From contig NZ_CP103794.1 of assembly GCF_030388325.1 (NCBI RefSeq), positions 3,286,001 to 3,350,000 of the forward strand: DNA of 64,000 bases, given 5' to 3'. This document shows positions 9,766 to 18,612 of this stretch, piece after piece. The notes beneath the pieces were generated by a model. It made no database searches. It was not told the origin of the DNA and saw nothing but the letters and a program-made list of their open reading frames with translations. Position numbers and translations under genes: made by a program. The stretch's first letter is position 1. Each line of letters opens with the position of its first letter. Source of the stretch: Flavobacterium johnsoniae. Lineage in GTDB: Bacteria > Bacteroidota > Bacteroidia > Flavobacteriales > Flavobacteriaceae.

Positions 9766-11313
9766 TTAACTGTTTTTATTTTCAGGATTGTTTTGAAGAT
9801 AGGTAATAAACGTTAGAGGTGAAACTCCAGTTACTTTTTTAAATGTAATAGTAAATCTGCTATGTGAAGCAAAACCAGCTTGATCGGCAAGATAACTGAT
9901 TTTATATTTTAAATACGAATCATCATTTTTTAAGCGATCAATAATATAATTTATTCTCAACTCATTGATATAGCTGGCAAAATCTTTTGATTTATGTTTA
10001 TTAATAACATAAGACAAATAACGATGATTGACATTCAATTCTGCCGCAACAGAGTTTAAAGACAGCGATTTATTTAAGAAAGACAATGATTTTTCGAACT
10101 CTTTTATACTTTGCAAAATACTGTTTTCAGTTGCTTCAGACATGTATTCTTTGGCAATTTCTTTCTTTTGCTCAATATCAGTTTCTATGTTTTGAGATGG
10201 TTTAGCGTTATGAATAAAATCTCGGATTTTTTTATAATCCTGTTTTCTTTTAAAAATATAAATGGCTAAAGTGCAAATAATAGCGAGAAGACAAATACCA
10301 ATAATTACAAATTTGGTTTTTTCATATTCAGACTGACTGTCTAAATGCTTTTTTTGAAGCGTTTTTATTAAGTCATCTGCAATAACTTTTTTGTTGACAT
10401 TTTCAGCCTTTGTTAATTCCAGATTTTTTTCATTGTAAATAATGTATTTTTTAGTATCAGTACCTTTATAAAATTCCATTAAAGAATTGTAAACCTCTTG
10501 TTTTAGTGCAGAATAGTCTGATTTCTCAGCAATTTCTTCTGCTTTTTTGTAATTAAGCTTTGCTTTTTTATAATCTTTTAATGAGGTGTAAACATTAGCA
10601 ATTCCATTATAAATAAAACCTCTCAACGGACTATCATAAGATAGTGATGTTTGAAGTTCTTTTTCTGCCTTTTCATAGTGAAACAAAGCAGAATCGGTTC
10701 TTTTTAATTCTAGATAATTTCTAGCAATGAGCTCGTCGTTGATCGCAATTTGGTAGTTTTTGTCGCTTGTGCTTTCTGCTTTTTCAAACAGCTGAATTCC
10801 TTTTTTAAGATGTTTAATTGCTTTTGCATAATTAGAATCCAGCAATTCATAACAGGCCAATTCCTGAGATAAATTTCCTTGAAATCGATACATTTCGCTT
10901 TTATCTTTTATTTTTCGGCTAATTAAAACTGCTTTGTTGAGATATGTTTTTCCGACATGAAATATTTCGCTTTCACGGTAGAGCGAAGCCATAAAGCCAT
11001 ATATTTTAGATTGAACGACATAATCTTTATCTATTAAGGCAAATTCTTCAGCTTCTTTTAAAGCAGCAATAGCTTCATTATTAAGTCCGTATTGATATAA
11101 AATATGAGCTTTAAGCATTCGGGTTTTTATTTTATCAGAATTAATTTTTGCAATTCTGTACAAATAATCGGTATTACTAAGCGCTTTTTTAGGATTTGAA
11201 CTTAATAAAACTTGATAAGTTTCAGTATAAATTTCATTGAATGATTTCTGCGAATAACCCAAGTAATTGGAAAGAAAAAATAGAATAAAGAGAAAAGTAG
11301 TTTTTAAGTGCAT
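9766..11313 (-). CDS. Membrane-anchored TPR protein with C-terminal AraC-type HTH
   Basis: The 515-residue protein has a signal peptide (MHLKTTFLFILFFLSNYLGYSQ), then about 300 residues of TPR-like helices that should sit in the periplasm. A single membrane helix follows (KFVIIGICLLAIICTLAIYI, about residues 333-352). The cytoplasmic AraC-type DNA-binding domain (about 410-505) includes SVAAELNVNHRYLSYVINK and the second helix pair ISYLADQAGFASHSRFTITFKKVTGVSP. This architecture is common in Flavobacteria and is thought to link an extracytoplasmic signal to transcription. Targets are unknown. Confidence 0.88.
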   Translation of the reverse strand: MHLKTTFLFILFFLSNYLGYSQKSFNEIYTETYQVLLSSNPKKALSNTDYLYRIAKINSDKIKTRMLKAHILYQYGLNNEAIAALKEAEEFALIDKDYVVQSKIYGFMASLYRESEIFHVGKTYLNKAVLISRKIKDKSEMYRFQGNLSQELACYELLDSNYAKAIKHLKKGIQLFEKAESTSDKNYQIAINDELIARNYLELKRTDSALFHYEKAEKELQTSLSYDSPLRGFIYNGIANVYTSLKDYKKAKLNYKKAEEIAEKSDYSALKQEVYNSLMEFYKGTDTKKYIIYNEKNLELTKAENVNKKVIADDLIKTLQKKHLDSQSEYEKTKFVIIGICLLAIICTLAIYIFKRKQDYKKIRDFIHNAKPSQNIETDIEQKKEIAKEYMSEATENSILQSIKEFEKSLSFLNKSLSLNSVAAELNVNHRYLSYVINKHKSKDFASYINELRINYIIDRLKNDDSYLKYKISYLADQAGFASHSRFTITFKKVTGVSPLTFITYLQNNPENKNS

Positions 11314-11925
11314 GTATTATAGATTATAAAATTGAAGAATCTTCTATAATATAGAAATTCAATTTTTGATGGAATAAGTTTATTTTGGAAAGGTAATGTA
11401 GTTAATATTTTTTAAAATAATGCTAACTCTTTTTTTCTTAACAACATTAAATTTTAATGTGTTATATAAAAATCTTTAAAACTAAAAGTAAAGACTATAT
11501 TTTCTTTTTTTTTCCAGAAAGTGCTCATCAAAACCTGAAATACAACAAATTGATGAAGATTGAGATTTTTCAGTATTTAATTATTGCATTTTTTTTAAAG
11601 TATTGTTTAGTAGTGTTTTATGTTTTTTTATTGTTTCGAATATTTTATCTATTACGTAATTTATAAAGAAACGACTCAATTTTAGCTTCTTCTTATTATT
11701 AGTTTCGCAATCAAATTTTTTTATTGAAGCAAGAGATTTAATCTTTCGTTTAGTAATTTTTTTTTTGTTGGACTGCTGGTTTCGTAAAAGATGCAAAGTT
11801 TACTCAAATAGTTTTGCTGTACTGCCAATCGCTTTAGAGGGGTCCGAAGTTATTTGGTTTGACGAGCATTATATTTTGATAAATAATGTGTCTGAAAGCA
11901 GCAGTTTTCAATTAATATATCGAGA
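11314..11925. other. Intergenic region, no supported gene
   Basis: This is about 610 bases of very AT-rich DNA. Short ORFs on both strands (for example 11457-11666) consist mainly of F, I, L and K runs produced by base composition and have no gene-like start or family resemblance. A stretch near 11838-11890 probably holds the promoter for the isochorismatase-like gene (TATTTTG-like box near 11870). Confidence 0.5.
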
Positions 11926-12402
11926 ATGAAGAGAAAATACACTAAATCAGCATTATTGTTAATTGATATTCAGAACGAATATTTCTATAAAGGAAAAATG
12001 GAATTTAAAGGAAGTTATGAAGTAGCTTCTATTGCTAAAAAATTGCTTAACGATTTTAGAAAAAAAAGAAAAACTGTAATTCATGTACAACATATTGCAT
12101 TATATAAAAATGCCTCTTTTTTTATTTCTGGAAGTTATGGTTCTCAAATATATGAAGAAGTTGCTCCGATAGAAGGGGAAATGATTATTGTAAAAAACGC
12201 TGCAAATAGCTTTTCAGGAACTGATTTATTCGATTATTTAAATACAAAACAAATTGAACATTTAACCATTATCGGAATGATGAGTGACATGTCTAATGAT
12301 CTAACAGTTCGTACAGCGAAAGATTTGGGTTTTAAAGTGGAAGCAATTGGTAATGAATATGTTTTGAAAAAAAATATTTTAAAGAATGAATATATCTCAT
12401 AA
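11926..12402 (+). CDS. Isochorismatase-like hydrolase lacking the catalytic cysteine
   Basis: The 158-residue protein has the isochorismatase-like fold. It opens with the conserved strand LLLIDIQNEYF (Asp14), then the lysine segment IIVKNAANSF (Lys90) and the typical GTDL. In active cysteine hydrolases of this family the next motif carries a nucleophilic Cys (TxxCVxxTA). Here it reads MSDMSNDLTVRTA, with Ser123 (codon TCT at 12292-12294) in the expected Cys place. The protein is also shorter than the usual 180-200 residues at the C-terminus. It may be catalytically altered, a binding protein, or decaying. Confidence 0.82.
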   Translation: MKRKYTKSALLLIDIQNEYFYKGKMEFKGSYEVASIAKKLLNDFRKKRKTVIHVQHIALYKNASFFISGSYGSQIYEEVAPIEGEMIIVKNAANSFSGTDLFDYLNTKQIEHLTIIGMMSDMSNDLTVRTAKDLGFKVEAIGNEYVLKKNILKNEYIS

Positions 12403-12460
12403 TTATTTATACTTTTTTTAGTTTGTGAGTTGGAAACTTTTGTAAATGAAGTTTTCTGAA

Positions 12461-12510
12461 AAAGACCAGATCAATGTCATATTTGTGATAATGATCTGGT
12501 CTTTTTTTTA
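12461..12510 (+). terminator. Rho-independent terminator
   Basis: An 11-bp stem (agaccagatca / tgatctggtct) with an 18-base loop is followed by eight T residues, after the isochorismatase-like gene. Confidence 0.8.
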
Positions 12511-12700
12511 TTTCTAAAAAAGTTTAAGAGTTTAAAAAAAACACTTTTTGATGTTTTTAATAAAATACTTACATGATTTTTGTTTTAAGTGAATGATTTA
12601 ACTATCATGTTTTTAATGCTTTGCATTTAAGAAAACGTTTTTGTTAACATTTTTTTTGCAAAAAGACTGCAAAAAATTTTCACATTAAAATTTTTAATTT

Positions 12701-12708
12701 ACCTTTGT
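12701..12708 (+). promoter_or_regulatory. -7 box for the susC leader transcript
   Basis: TACCTTTG matches TAnnTTTG and lies 28 bases before the mini-ORF at 12736 and about 375 bases before susC. This implies a leader RNA of more than 350 bases. Confidence 0.5.
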
Positions 12709-12735
12709 TCTATCAAATTAGTAGAATTTAAAATA

Positions 12736-12819
12736 ATGAGCACTTTAAGATTACCTATTATCGATTTCACTTCTCATAAAACAACTTTCGGCATGTCTTG
12801 CCGAATGCGCCGCTGCTAA
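12736..12819 (+). CDS. 27-residue leader mini-ORF ending in a Cys/Arg/Met cluster
   Basis: ATG at 12736 to TAA at 12817-12819 encodes 27 residues. The peptide begins MSTLRLPIIDFTSHK and ends MSCRMRRC. It sits directly behind a good -7 box and about 260 bases ahead of susC, where a regulatory leader is expected. Two cysteines, two methionines and three arginines near its end suggest a peptide whose translation reports on Cys or Arg supply. That role is inference, as is the claim that it is translated. A shorter mini-ORF at 12933-12956 (MKKRMCR) lies further downstream in the same leader. Confidence 0.5.
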   Translation: MSTLRLPIIDFTSHKTTFGMSCRMRRC

Positions 12820-13082
12820 TATTCCCCACTTAATAATCAAAAATCTATTTTCTCATAGGATGAATCCTTTTACGGAGGTGAAATCGTGTATAAAAGCCAG
12901 TTTAAAAAGTATTAACCAAATAAGAAGTAAAAATGAAAAAACGAATGTGTAGATAAAAAAAGAAAACCATTTCTGCTGGAACAGAAATGGCGAAGCTTAA
13001 AGAAATTGTACATCTCTAGAAGAAAGCAAAAGTGTAGTAAAACTGTCCTTTTGCACTTCATTTATTAAACTAAAACAAAGTA
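12820..13082 (+). promoter_or_regulatory. Long 5' leader of susC with hairpin and mini-ORFs
   Basis: The untranslated leader before susC holds a purine-rich GGAGGTG at 12874-12880, which is unusual for this phylum. A 7-codon ORF MKKRMCR lies at 12933-12956. A hairpin follows at about 12968-12991 (ccatttctg / cagaaatgg). A second, weaker pairing is gcaaaag near 13026 with cttttgc near 13050. These could support attenuation, but there is no obvious intrinsic terminator with a long T-run. Confidence 0.4.
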
Positions 13083-16000
13083 ATGAAAAAAAAATTAGAA
13101 AGATATACATGGTTATGTATTTTGTTGATTTCCATAGGAGTTAACGCGCAAGAAACGAAGCCATTGATTCAGTCAAAATTAGAAGGAATCGTAATTGATG
13201 CTGTTACAAAGGAGCCCGTTATTGGAGCTTCAATTAACATAAAAGGAACTACACACGGAGTTCAGACAGATTTTGATGGAAAATTTTATTTCCAAACCGG
13301 TCAAAAGTTTCCTTATACTTTAATAGTTAGCTTTTTAGGCTACAAAAGAACAGAAGTTGTAGTCGATAAAAATGCTGTAGTTATTGAACTTACAGAAGAA
13401 CAAAATCAGTTGTCGGAAGTTGTGGTTACGGCTTTAGGTATTTCTAAAGAAAAAAAATCTTTAGGATATACAACTCAAGCACTTAAAAACAGAGATATTG
13501 CCGAGACAAAAGAAACGAATTTCTTAAACAGTCTTAGCGGAAAATTAGCTGGTGTTCGTATCACAAATTCTCAAGGAGATATGGGATCTTCTCGTATTAT
13601 TATTCGTGGAGAAACTTCGATTGCTGGAAATAATCAGCCATTATTTGTGGTAGACGGTGTTCCTGTAGATAACTCGCAGTTAGGAAGTGTTGGTGGAGCA
13701 ACGCGTGACTTTAAAAATGCAATTGCAGATTTAAACCCGAATGATATTGAAACTTTAACTGTATTGAAAGGACCAAACGCGGCGGCGCTTTACGGATCTC
13801 GTGCGGCGCATGGAGTTGTTTTAATTACTACAAAATCAGGAAAAAGCCAGAAAGGTTTAGGAATTACTTTAAATTCTGGTATTACAATTTCTCAGGTTGC
13901 TACTTTGCCAAGTTTCCAAAATTCATACGGACAAGGTTCAAACGGAAGATTTAGTTTTGTTGATGGAAAAGGTGGCGGAATAAATGATGGAGTTGACGAA
14001 AGCTGGGGACCAAGATTAGACGGAAGACTTATTCCACAATTTTACTCAAATGGAGTAGCAGTTCCTTTTGTTGCACATCCAAACAATGTAAAAGACTTTT
14101 TCAATACAGGAGTTACTTACGACAATAGTATTTCTGTTGCTAGATCAGATGAAAAATCAGATTTTCGTTTAGGAGTAAATAATCAAAAACAATTGGGAAC
14201 GGTTCCAAACAGTGAAGTAAATAAAACAAACTTTACGATTAACACCAATTACCAGATTTCTAAAAATATTAAAGTAGGAGTTACAGGAAATTATATTACA
14301 ACTAATGCTCCAGCTTTACCAGGTGGACCTTCTGGAAACCGTGCTGCGGGTGTAATGCTTCAGTTTCTTTGGTTTGGTCGCCAGGTTGATATTAATCAGC
14401 TTCAAAGCAACCGTGATGTTAACTGGAACAACAGTTACTACAGCAACCCTTATTGGAATGCTTATTATAATACTACAAGTCAGCAGCGTAACCGTTTTAT
14501 TGGTGATGTGCACTTGGACGCGAAATTGGCTGAAGGTCTTAATTTCAGATTCCGTACAGGAGTTGATTATTATAATGATAGAAGAAAATATACTATTAAA
14601 TACGGTACAAACGGAACGCCATTCGGATCGTATGCTGAAGATGCTTACACGGTAAACGAACAAAATACAGAAGGTATTTTTACTTATACCAAAAAACTAA
14701 CGGATGATTTTAGTTTAGACGCTCTTGCCGGATTTAATATTCGTAATCACAGCGATGCAAACAATTATCAAAAAGCACCACGTTTGGCGGTACCAGATTT
14801 ATACACTTTGACAAACTCTAGAGACCCGTTGACATCTTCGAATGTATTATCGAGATTGAGAGTTTATAGTGCTTATGCATCTGCTCAATTAGGATATAAA
14901 AATTATGCTTATTTGAACTTAACAGCGCGTAACGACTGGTCTTCAACATTGCCAAGCAGTAATCGTTCTTATTTTTATCCTTCGGTTAACGGAAGTTTGG
15001 TTTTAACGGAAGCATTAAAAATTAAAAGTAATACACTTGATTTCTTGAAATTACGCGGAGGATGGTCTGAAGTAGGAAATGATGCAGATCCGTACCAATT
15101 ATCGACGATTTATAATTTCCAAACAGCATTTGACGGAAATCCAATTCAAACTTCTTCACAAAAGAAATTGAATGAGAATTTGAAACCAGAAACAACACGT
15201 TCTACTGAAGTTGGTTTAGAAGCTACTTTCTGGAAAAACAGATTGCATTTTGATGTTGCTTATTACAACACAAACAGTTTCGATCAGATTTTAGAAATCA
15301 AAACAACGGCTTCAAGTGGTTATAATTCACAGTTAATCAATGCAGGAAAAATAAATAATAATGGTATTGAAATTCAGTTAGATGGAAGCCCGATTCAGAC
15401 AGAAAACTTCAAATGGAATATTGGAGCAAATTATTCTAGAAATAGAAGTAAAGTGGAGATTTTGGATTATGCAAAACAGATTCAGAACTATACAATAGGT
15501 TCTTCAGGAGGAGTTGATGTTTTGGCATCTGTTGGACAAGCTTATGGAGCACTTTACGGAACTGCTTATTTACGCGATGCCAGCGGAAATATCGTAGTAG
15601 GAGCAAACGGATTGCCAAAAGCAGATCCGACGAAGAGAGTTTTAGGACACTATACCCCAGATTATCTTGCTGGTGTTACGAATACTTTGACTTATAAAAA
15701 CTTAGAATTATCATTTCTTGTTGACGCAAGTGTTGGTGGAGAAATTTTCTCAGGAACAAATAGAACTGGTACTTATACAGGAGTATTAGCTAATACATTG
15801 CCAGGACGTGGAGCCGAAAATGGTGGTTTAAATTATTACTTAAACGGTACAACAAAAACGTTAGTTAATGGATCTGCGCCAGCTGGAGCAACAGTATATG
15901 ATGATGGTATGATTTTTAATGGAGTGTACGAAAACGGAAGTCCGAACACAACAGTACTTAGCGCTCAGGAATATTATAAAGCTTCATACAACATTAGTGA

Positions 16001-16259
16001 AGCTTATATATACAGTTCAACTTTTGTAAAAATGAGAGAAATAAAATTGTCATACAATTTCACAAAAACATTTGCTAAAAAACTGGGATTAGAAGGAGCA
16101 AGTATTACTGCAGTTGGACGTAACTTATTTTTCATCTATAAAGATGCGCCAAATATCGATCCTGAAACTGCTTTCAATACAGGAAATGCACAAGGTTTGG
16201 AAAGTTTGGCTTTACCAACAACGAGAAATTTCAGTCTTAACGTTAATCTTAAATTCTAA
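13083..16259 (+). CDS. SusC/RagA-family TonB-linked outer membrane receptor
   Basis: The 1058-residue protein has a signal peptide (MKKKLERYTWLCILLISIGVNAQ), then a carboxypeptidase-like regulatory beta-sandwich (about residues 33-112, EGIVIDAVTKEPVIGASI). The plug domain (about 120-255) includes SGKLAGVRI, IIIRGETSIAGNNQPLFVVDG and the ending GVVLITTKSGK. A 22-stranded-type barrel follows, ending in the C-terminal aromatic signature LNVNLKF. It forms the channel of a SusCD nutrient importer with the lipoprotein encoded 12 bases downstream. No glycoside hydrolase is linked, so the substrate may be a peptide or another small molecule. The long leader upstream suggests post-initiation control. 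Confidence 0.95.
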   Translation: MKKKLERYTWLCILLISIGVNAQETKPLIQSKLEGIVIDAVTKEPVIGASINIKGTTHGVQTDFDGKFYFQTGQKFPYTLIVSFLGYKRTEVVVDKNAVVIELTEEQNQLSEVVVTALGISKEKKSLGYTTQALKNRDIAETKETNFLNSLSGKLAGVRITNSQGDMGSSRIIIRGETSIAGNNQPLFVVDGVPVDNSQLGSVGGATRDFKNAIADLNPNDIETLTVLKGPNAAALYGSRAAHGVVLITTKSGKSQKGLGITLNSGITISQVATLPSFQNSYGQGSNGRFSFVDGKGGGINDGVDESWGPRLDGRLIPQFYSNGVAVPFVAHPNNVKDFFNTGVTYDNSISVARSDEKSDFRLGVNNQKQLGTVPNSEVNKTNFTINTNYQISKNIKVGVTGNYITTNAPALPGGPSGNRAAGVMLQFLWFGRQVDINQLQSNRDVNWNNSYYSNPYWNAYYNTTSQQRNRFIGDVHLDAKLAEGLNFRFRTGVDYYNDRRKYTIKYGTNGTPFGSYAEDAYTVNEQNTEGIFTYTKKLTDDFSLDALAGFNIRNHSDANNYQKAPRLAVPDLYTLTNSRDPLTSSNVLSRLRVYSAYASAQLGYKNYAYLNLTARNDWSSTLPSSNRSYFYPSVNGSLVLTEALKIKSNTLDFLKLRGGWSEVGNDADPYQLSTIYNFQTAFDGNPIQTSSQKKLNENLKPETTRSTEVGLEATFWKNRLHFDVAYYNTNSFDQILEIKTTASSGYNSQLINAGKINNNGIEIQLDGSPIQTENFKWNIGANYSRNRSKVEILDYAKQIQNYTIGSSGGVDVLASVGQAYGALYGTAYLRDASGNIVVGANGLPKADPTKRVLGHYTPDYLAGVTNTLTYKNLELSFLVDASVGGEIFSGTNRTGTYTGVLANTLPGRGAENGGLNYYLNGTTKTLVNGSAPAGATVYDDGMIFNGVYENGSPNTTVLSAQEYYKASYNISEAYIYSSTFVKMREIKLSYNFTKTFAKKLGLEGASITAVGRNLFFIYKDAPNIDPETAFNTGNAQGLESLALPTTRNFSLNVNLKF

Positions 16260-16271
16260 AAACACGAAATC

Positions 16272-17696
16272 ATGCTAAAAAAGCTATCATATATAATCTT
16301 ATTCGGATTGACACTGACGTCATGCAGTGATACTTTGGATGATATTAATAAAAATCCGAACGCTACCGAAACTCCATTAGCGCCTTATTTGCTAACTGGA
16401 ACATTAAAACAAGGAGCCGATTTATATTGGGGTTCAGACAACAATTTTAACTCGTCTTTGCTATTTGTTCAGCATTGGGCTAAAATTCAATACACAGAAC
16501 CAGATAGATACGATGTTTCTAATACGTCTTTCACTTCTTTGTGGAATACAGGTTATGCAACCTTAATTACAGATTTAAATACAATAATTAATTTTCCAGA
16601 TGCACAAGCAAATTCAAACTACAAAGGAATTGCTTTAACGCTTCGTTCTTGGACATTTCTTTTGCTGACAGATGCTTACGGAAGTATTCCTTACAAAGAA
16701 GCTGGATTGAAAGTAACGCCTGCTTATAATACTCAAAAAGAAGTTTATACAGGTTTGCTAGAAGATTTAAAACAAGCGCAATCTTTATTAAGCACTTCAA
16801 ACGGTACTGTAACGGGTGATTTAGTTTATAAAGGAGATATTGCAAAATGGAAAAGATATGTAAATTCACTTCGTTTGAGAATTGCGTTGAGAATTTCTGA
16901 TAAAGAACCTGCTTTGGCTAAACAAGCTGCAATTGATGCAACTAGTGATGCAGCAGGAGTATTAAGCAGCAATGCTGATACTTTCAAATTTACTTATATC
17001 AGTTCACCTCAGCAAAATCCTGCTTCTGCTTGGTTCGAAACTCGTGATGATTTCCGTATTTCCAAAACTATGGTTGATAAGTTAAAAGAATTTTCAGATC
17101 CGCGTTTGCCAGTTTATGCACAATTGCCATCAGATGCAAGTGTTGGTACTTACGTTGGAGGAGCAAACGGATTATCTAACAGCGATGCGAATAATCAAGG
17201 TTTTGCTAAAACATCGAAACCGGGAACTTATTTCTTGACTTCAACTTCGCCAGCTGTAATTTATTCTTATTCTGAAGTTTTATTTAATCTTGCAGAAGCG
17301 GCGGCTCGCGGATATATTTCTGGAGATGCCGAAACACTTTATAAAAATGCGATTACAGCATCATTTAATCAATTTGGTATTACTGATGCAACAGCGATTT
17401 CTAATTATCTAAATCAGGCTAGTGTAAAGTACGATGCTTCAAATTATGCTAAATCAATTGGAACTCAAAAATGGATTGCATTTTATGGACAAGGTCTAGA
17501 TGCTTTTACAGAATGGAGAAGATTAGATTATCCTGTATTAACTGCTGGTCCAGCTACAGTTTTGGACGGAAAAATACCTTCTCGTTTCTTTTATCCTGGA
17601 ACTGAGCAATCATTAAATGGAAATAGCTATCAAGCGGCAATCGCTGTTCAAGGAAAAGATTTGCTAACAACAAAATTATGGTTTGACGCTAAATAA
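16272..17696 (+). CDS. SusD/RagB-family nutrient-binding lipoprotein
   Basis: The 474-residue protein begins with a lipoprotein signal peptide (lipobox LTSC, MLKKLSYIILFGLTLTSCSD). The segment LDDINKNPNATETPLAPYLLTG is typical of the SusD-like family, and helical TPR-like segments follow. It is the surface-exposed binding partner of the SusC protein encoded 12 bases upstream and should be co-transcribed. A terminator follows at 17726. Substrate is unknown. Confidence 0.93.
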   Translation: MLKKLSYIILFGLTLTSCSDTLDDINKNPNATETPLAPYLLTGTLKQGADLYWGSDNNFNSSLLFVQHWAKIQYTEPDRYDVSNTSFTSLWNTGYATLITDLNTIINFPDAQANSNYKGIALTLRSWTFLLLTDAYGSIPYKEAGLKVTPAYNTQKEVYTGLLEDLKQAQSLLSTSNGTVTGDLVYKGDIAKWKRYVNSLRLRIALRISDKEPALAKQAAIDATSDAAGVLSSNADTFKFTYISSPQQNPASAWFETRDDFRISKTMVDKLKEFSDPRLPVYAQLPSDASVGTYVGGANGLSNSDANNQGFAKTSKPGTYFLTSTSPAVIYSYSEVLFNLAEAAARGYISGDAETLYKNAITASFNQFGITDATAISNYLNQASVKYDASNYAKSIGTQKWIAFYGQGLDAFTEWRRLDYPVLTAGPATVLDGKIPSRFFYPGTEQSLNGNSYQAAIAVQGKDLLTTKLWFDAK

Positions 17697-17725
17697 ATTT
17701 TAGATAATAATCTCAAAATAGATAG

Positions 17726-17758
17726 TCCTGCATCAGTAATTGGTGCAGGATTTTTTGT
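17726..17758 (+). terminator. Rho-independent terminator after susCD
   Basis: Stem tcctgca / tgcagga is followed by a T-run. It closes the SusC/SusD operon. Confidence 0.75.
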
Positions 17759-17874
17759 TTGCTAGAATGTTAAAGTCGGCTTTTTAAAGGAAATTTTAAC
17801 AGTTAAGTATCGCATTTTCAAATATTTATTATATCTTTAACACTTGAATATGGGAATTGTATAAACTTTCCGTA

Positions 17875-17882
17875 TAATTTTG
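17875..17882 (+). promoter_or_regulatory. Bacteroidetes -7 box
   Basis: TAATTTTG matches TAnnTTTG, 61 bases before the L,D-transpeptidase gene. Confidence 0.4.
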
Positions 17883-17942
17883 CAGCATTAAAGTATGAAT
17901 AGACACCCAAATCTTTTTTTAACTTAAACTATTGCCTTCTAT

Positions 17943-18545
17943 ATGAGAATATTTTTTATGGCACTGCTTTTTTCTTTAACTTCCTTTACAACCTACAACG
18001 TAACGGAGAAGAAAGATATATTAGATGATATTGCATTCGCAAGACTTAACGAGCATGTAAACGAAATTAAAGAGTTTACTAAATCGAACCACAAGTACAA
18101 TAGCAAAATTGCTTTTCTTGTGGATATGAAAATCAAATCGGGAAAAAATCGCTTTTTTGTTTACGATTTAGAGAACAACCAAATTCTAGATCAAGGATTA
18201 GTTGCGCACGGATCTGGTTCAGAAACTGGAATTAAAGGTGATATCCTTCAATTTAGCAATGCTCCAAATTCAAACTGCACTTCTTTAGGAAGATATTCTG
18301 TAGAAAAAGCTTATAACGGCGTATTTGGAAAAGCTTTTAGACTTGCTGGTATGGATGAGACCAACAACAACGCCATGAAAAGAGCTATTGTGTTGCACAA
18401 ATACAGAGAAGTTCCTACAGACGAACAAGGATACTACATTATCAACAGTCACGGCTGTCCAATGGTAAGCGAAGTGTTTTTCAAAAGACTTGAAAAAATT
18501 ATCGACAGTTCAAATTCAAAAATTTTACTTTCCGTTTATTATTAA
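17943..18545 (+). CDS. Murein L,D-transpeptidase catalytic-domain protein
   Basis: The 200-residue protein has a short signal peptide (MRIFFMALLFSLTSFTTYNV). It carries the YkuD-like catalytic signature SHGCPMVS near residues 170-177, where Cys is the expected nucleophile and His its partner. Size and the segment VDMKIKSGKNRFFVYDLENN match the family of short L,D-transpeptidase catalytic-domain proteins found in Bacteroidetes. It should act in the periplasm on peptidoglycan stem peptides, though activity of this subgroup is largely untested. It is a single gene with a terminator shared with the convergent esterase. Confidence 0.88.
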   Translation: MRIFFMALLFSLTSFTTYNVTEKKDILDDIAFARLNEHVNEIKEFTKSNHKYNSKIAFLVDMKIKSGKNRFFVYDLENNQILDQGLVAHGSGSETGIKGDILQFSNAPNSNCTSLGRYSVEKAYNGVFGKAFRLAGMDETNNNAMKRAIVLHKYREVPTDEQGYYIINSHGCPMVSEVFFKRLEKIIDSSNSKILLSVYY

Positions 18546-18570
18546 AATGCCGAAAGACAAAAAATAAAAA

Positions 18571-18597
18571 AAGAGCACCCATAAAGTGCTCTTTTTT
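18571..18597. terminator. Bidirectional terminator
   Basis: Stem aagagcac / gtgctctt is flanked by A and T runs between convergent genes. Confidence 0.8.
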
Positions 18598-18612
18598 CAT
18601 TTCAAAATTCAA

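Noticed and set aside
11457..11796. Two opposing short ORFs in the 11.3-11.9 kb gap
   Set aside because: Both are products of very AT-rich sequence (F, I, K, N runs), overlap each other and lack a gene-like context.
12860..12952. 30-codon ORF in the susC leader, overlapping the MKKRMCR mini-ORF
   Set aside because: It lacks any distinctive composition and overlaps the shorter mini-ORF; kept only as part of the leader description.
14316..14663. ORFs on both strands inside susC
   Set aside because: They are shadows of the SusC reading frame; composition and start context do not support coding.
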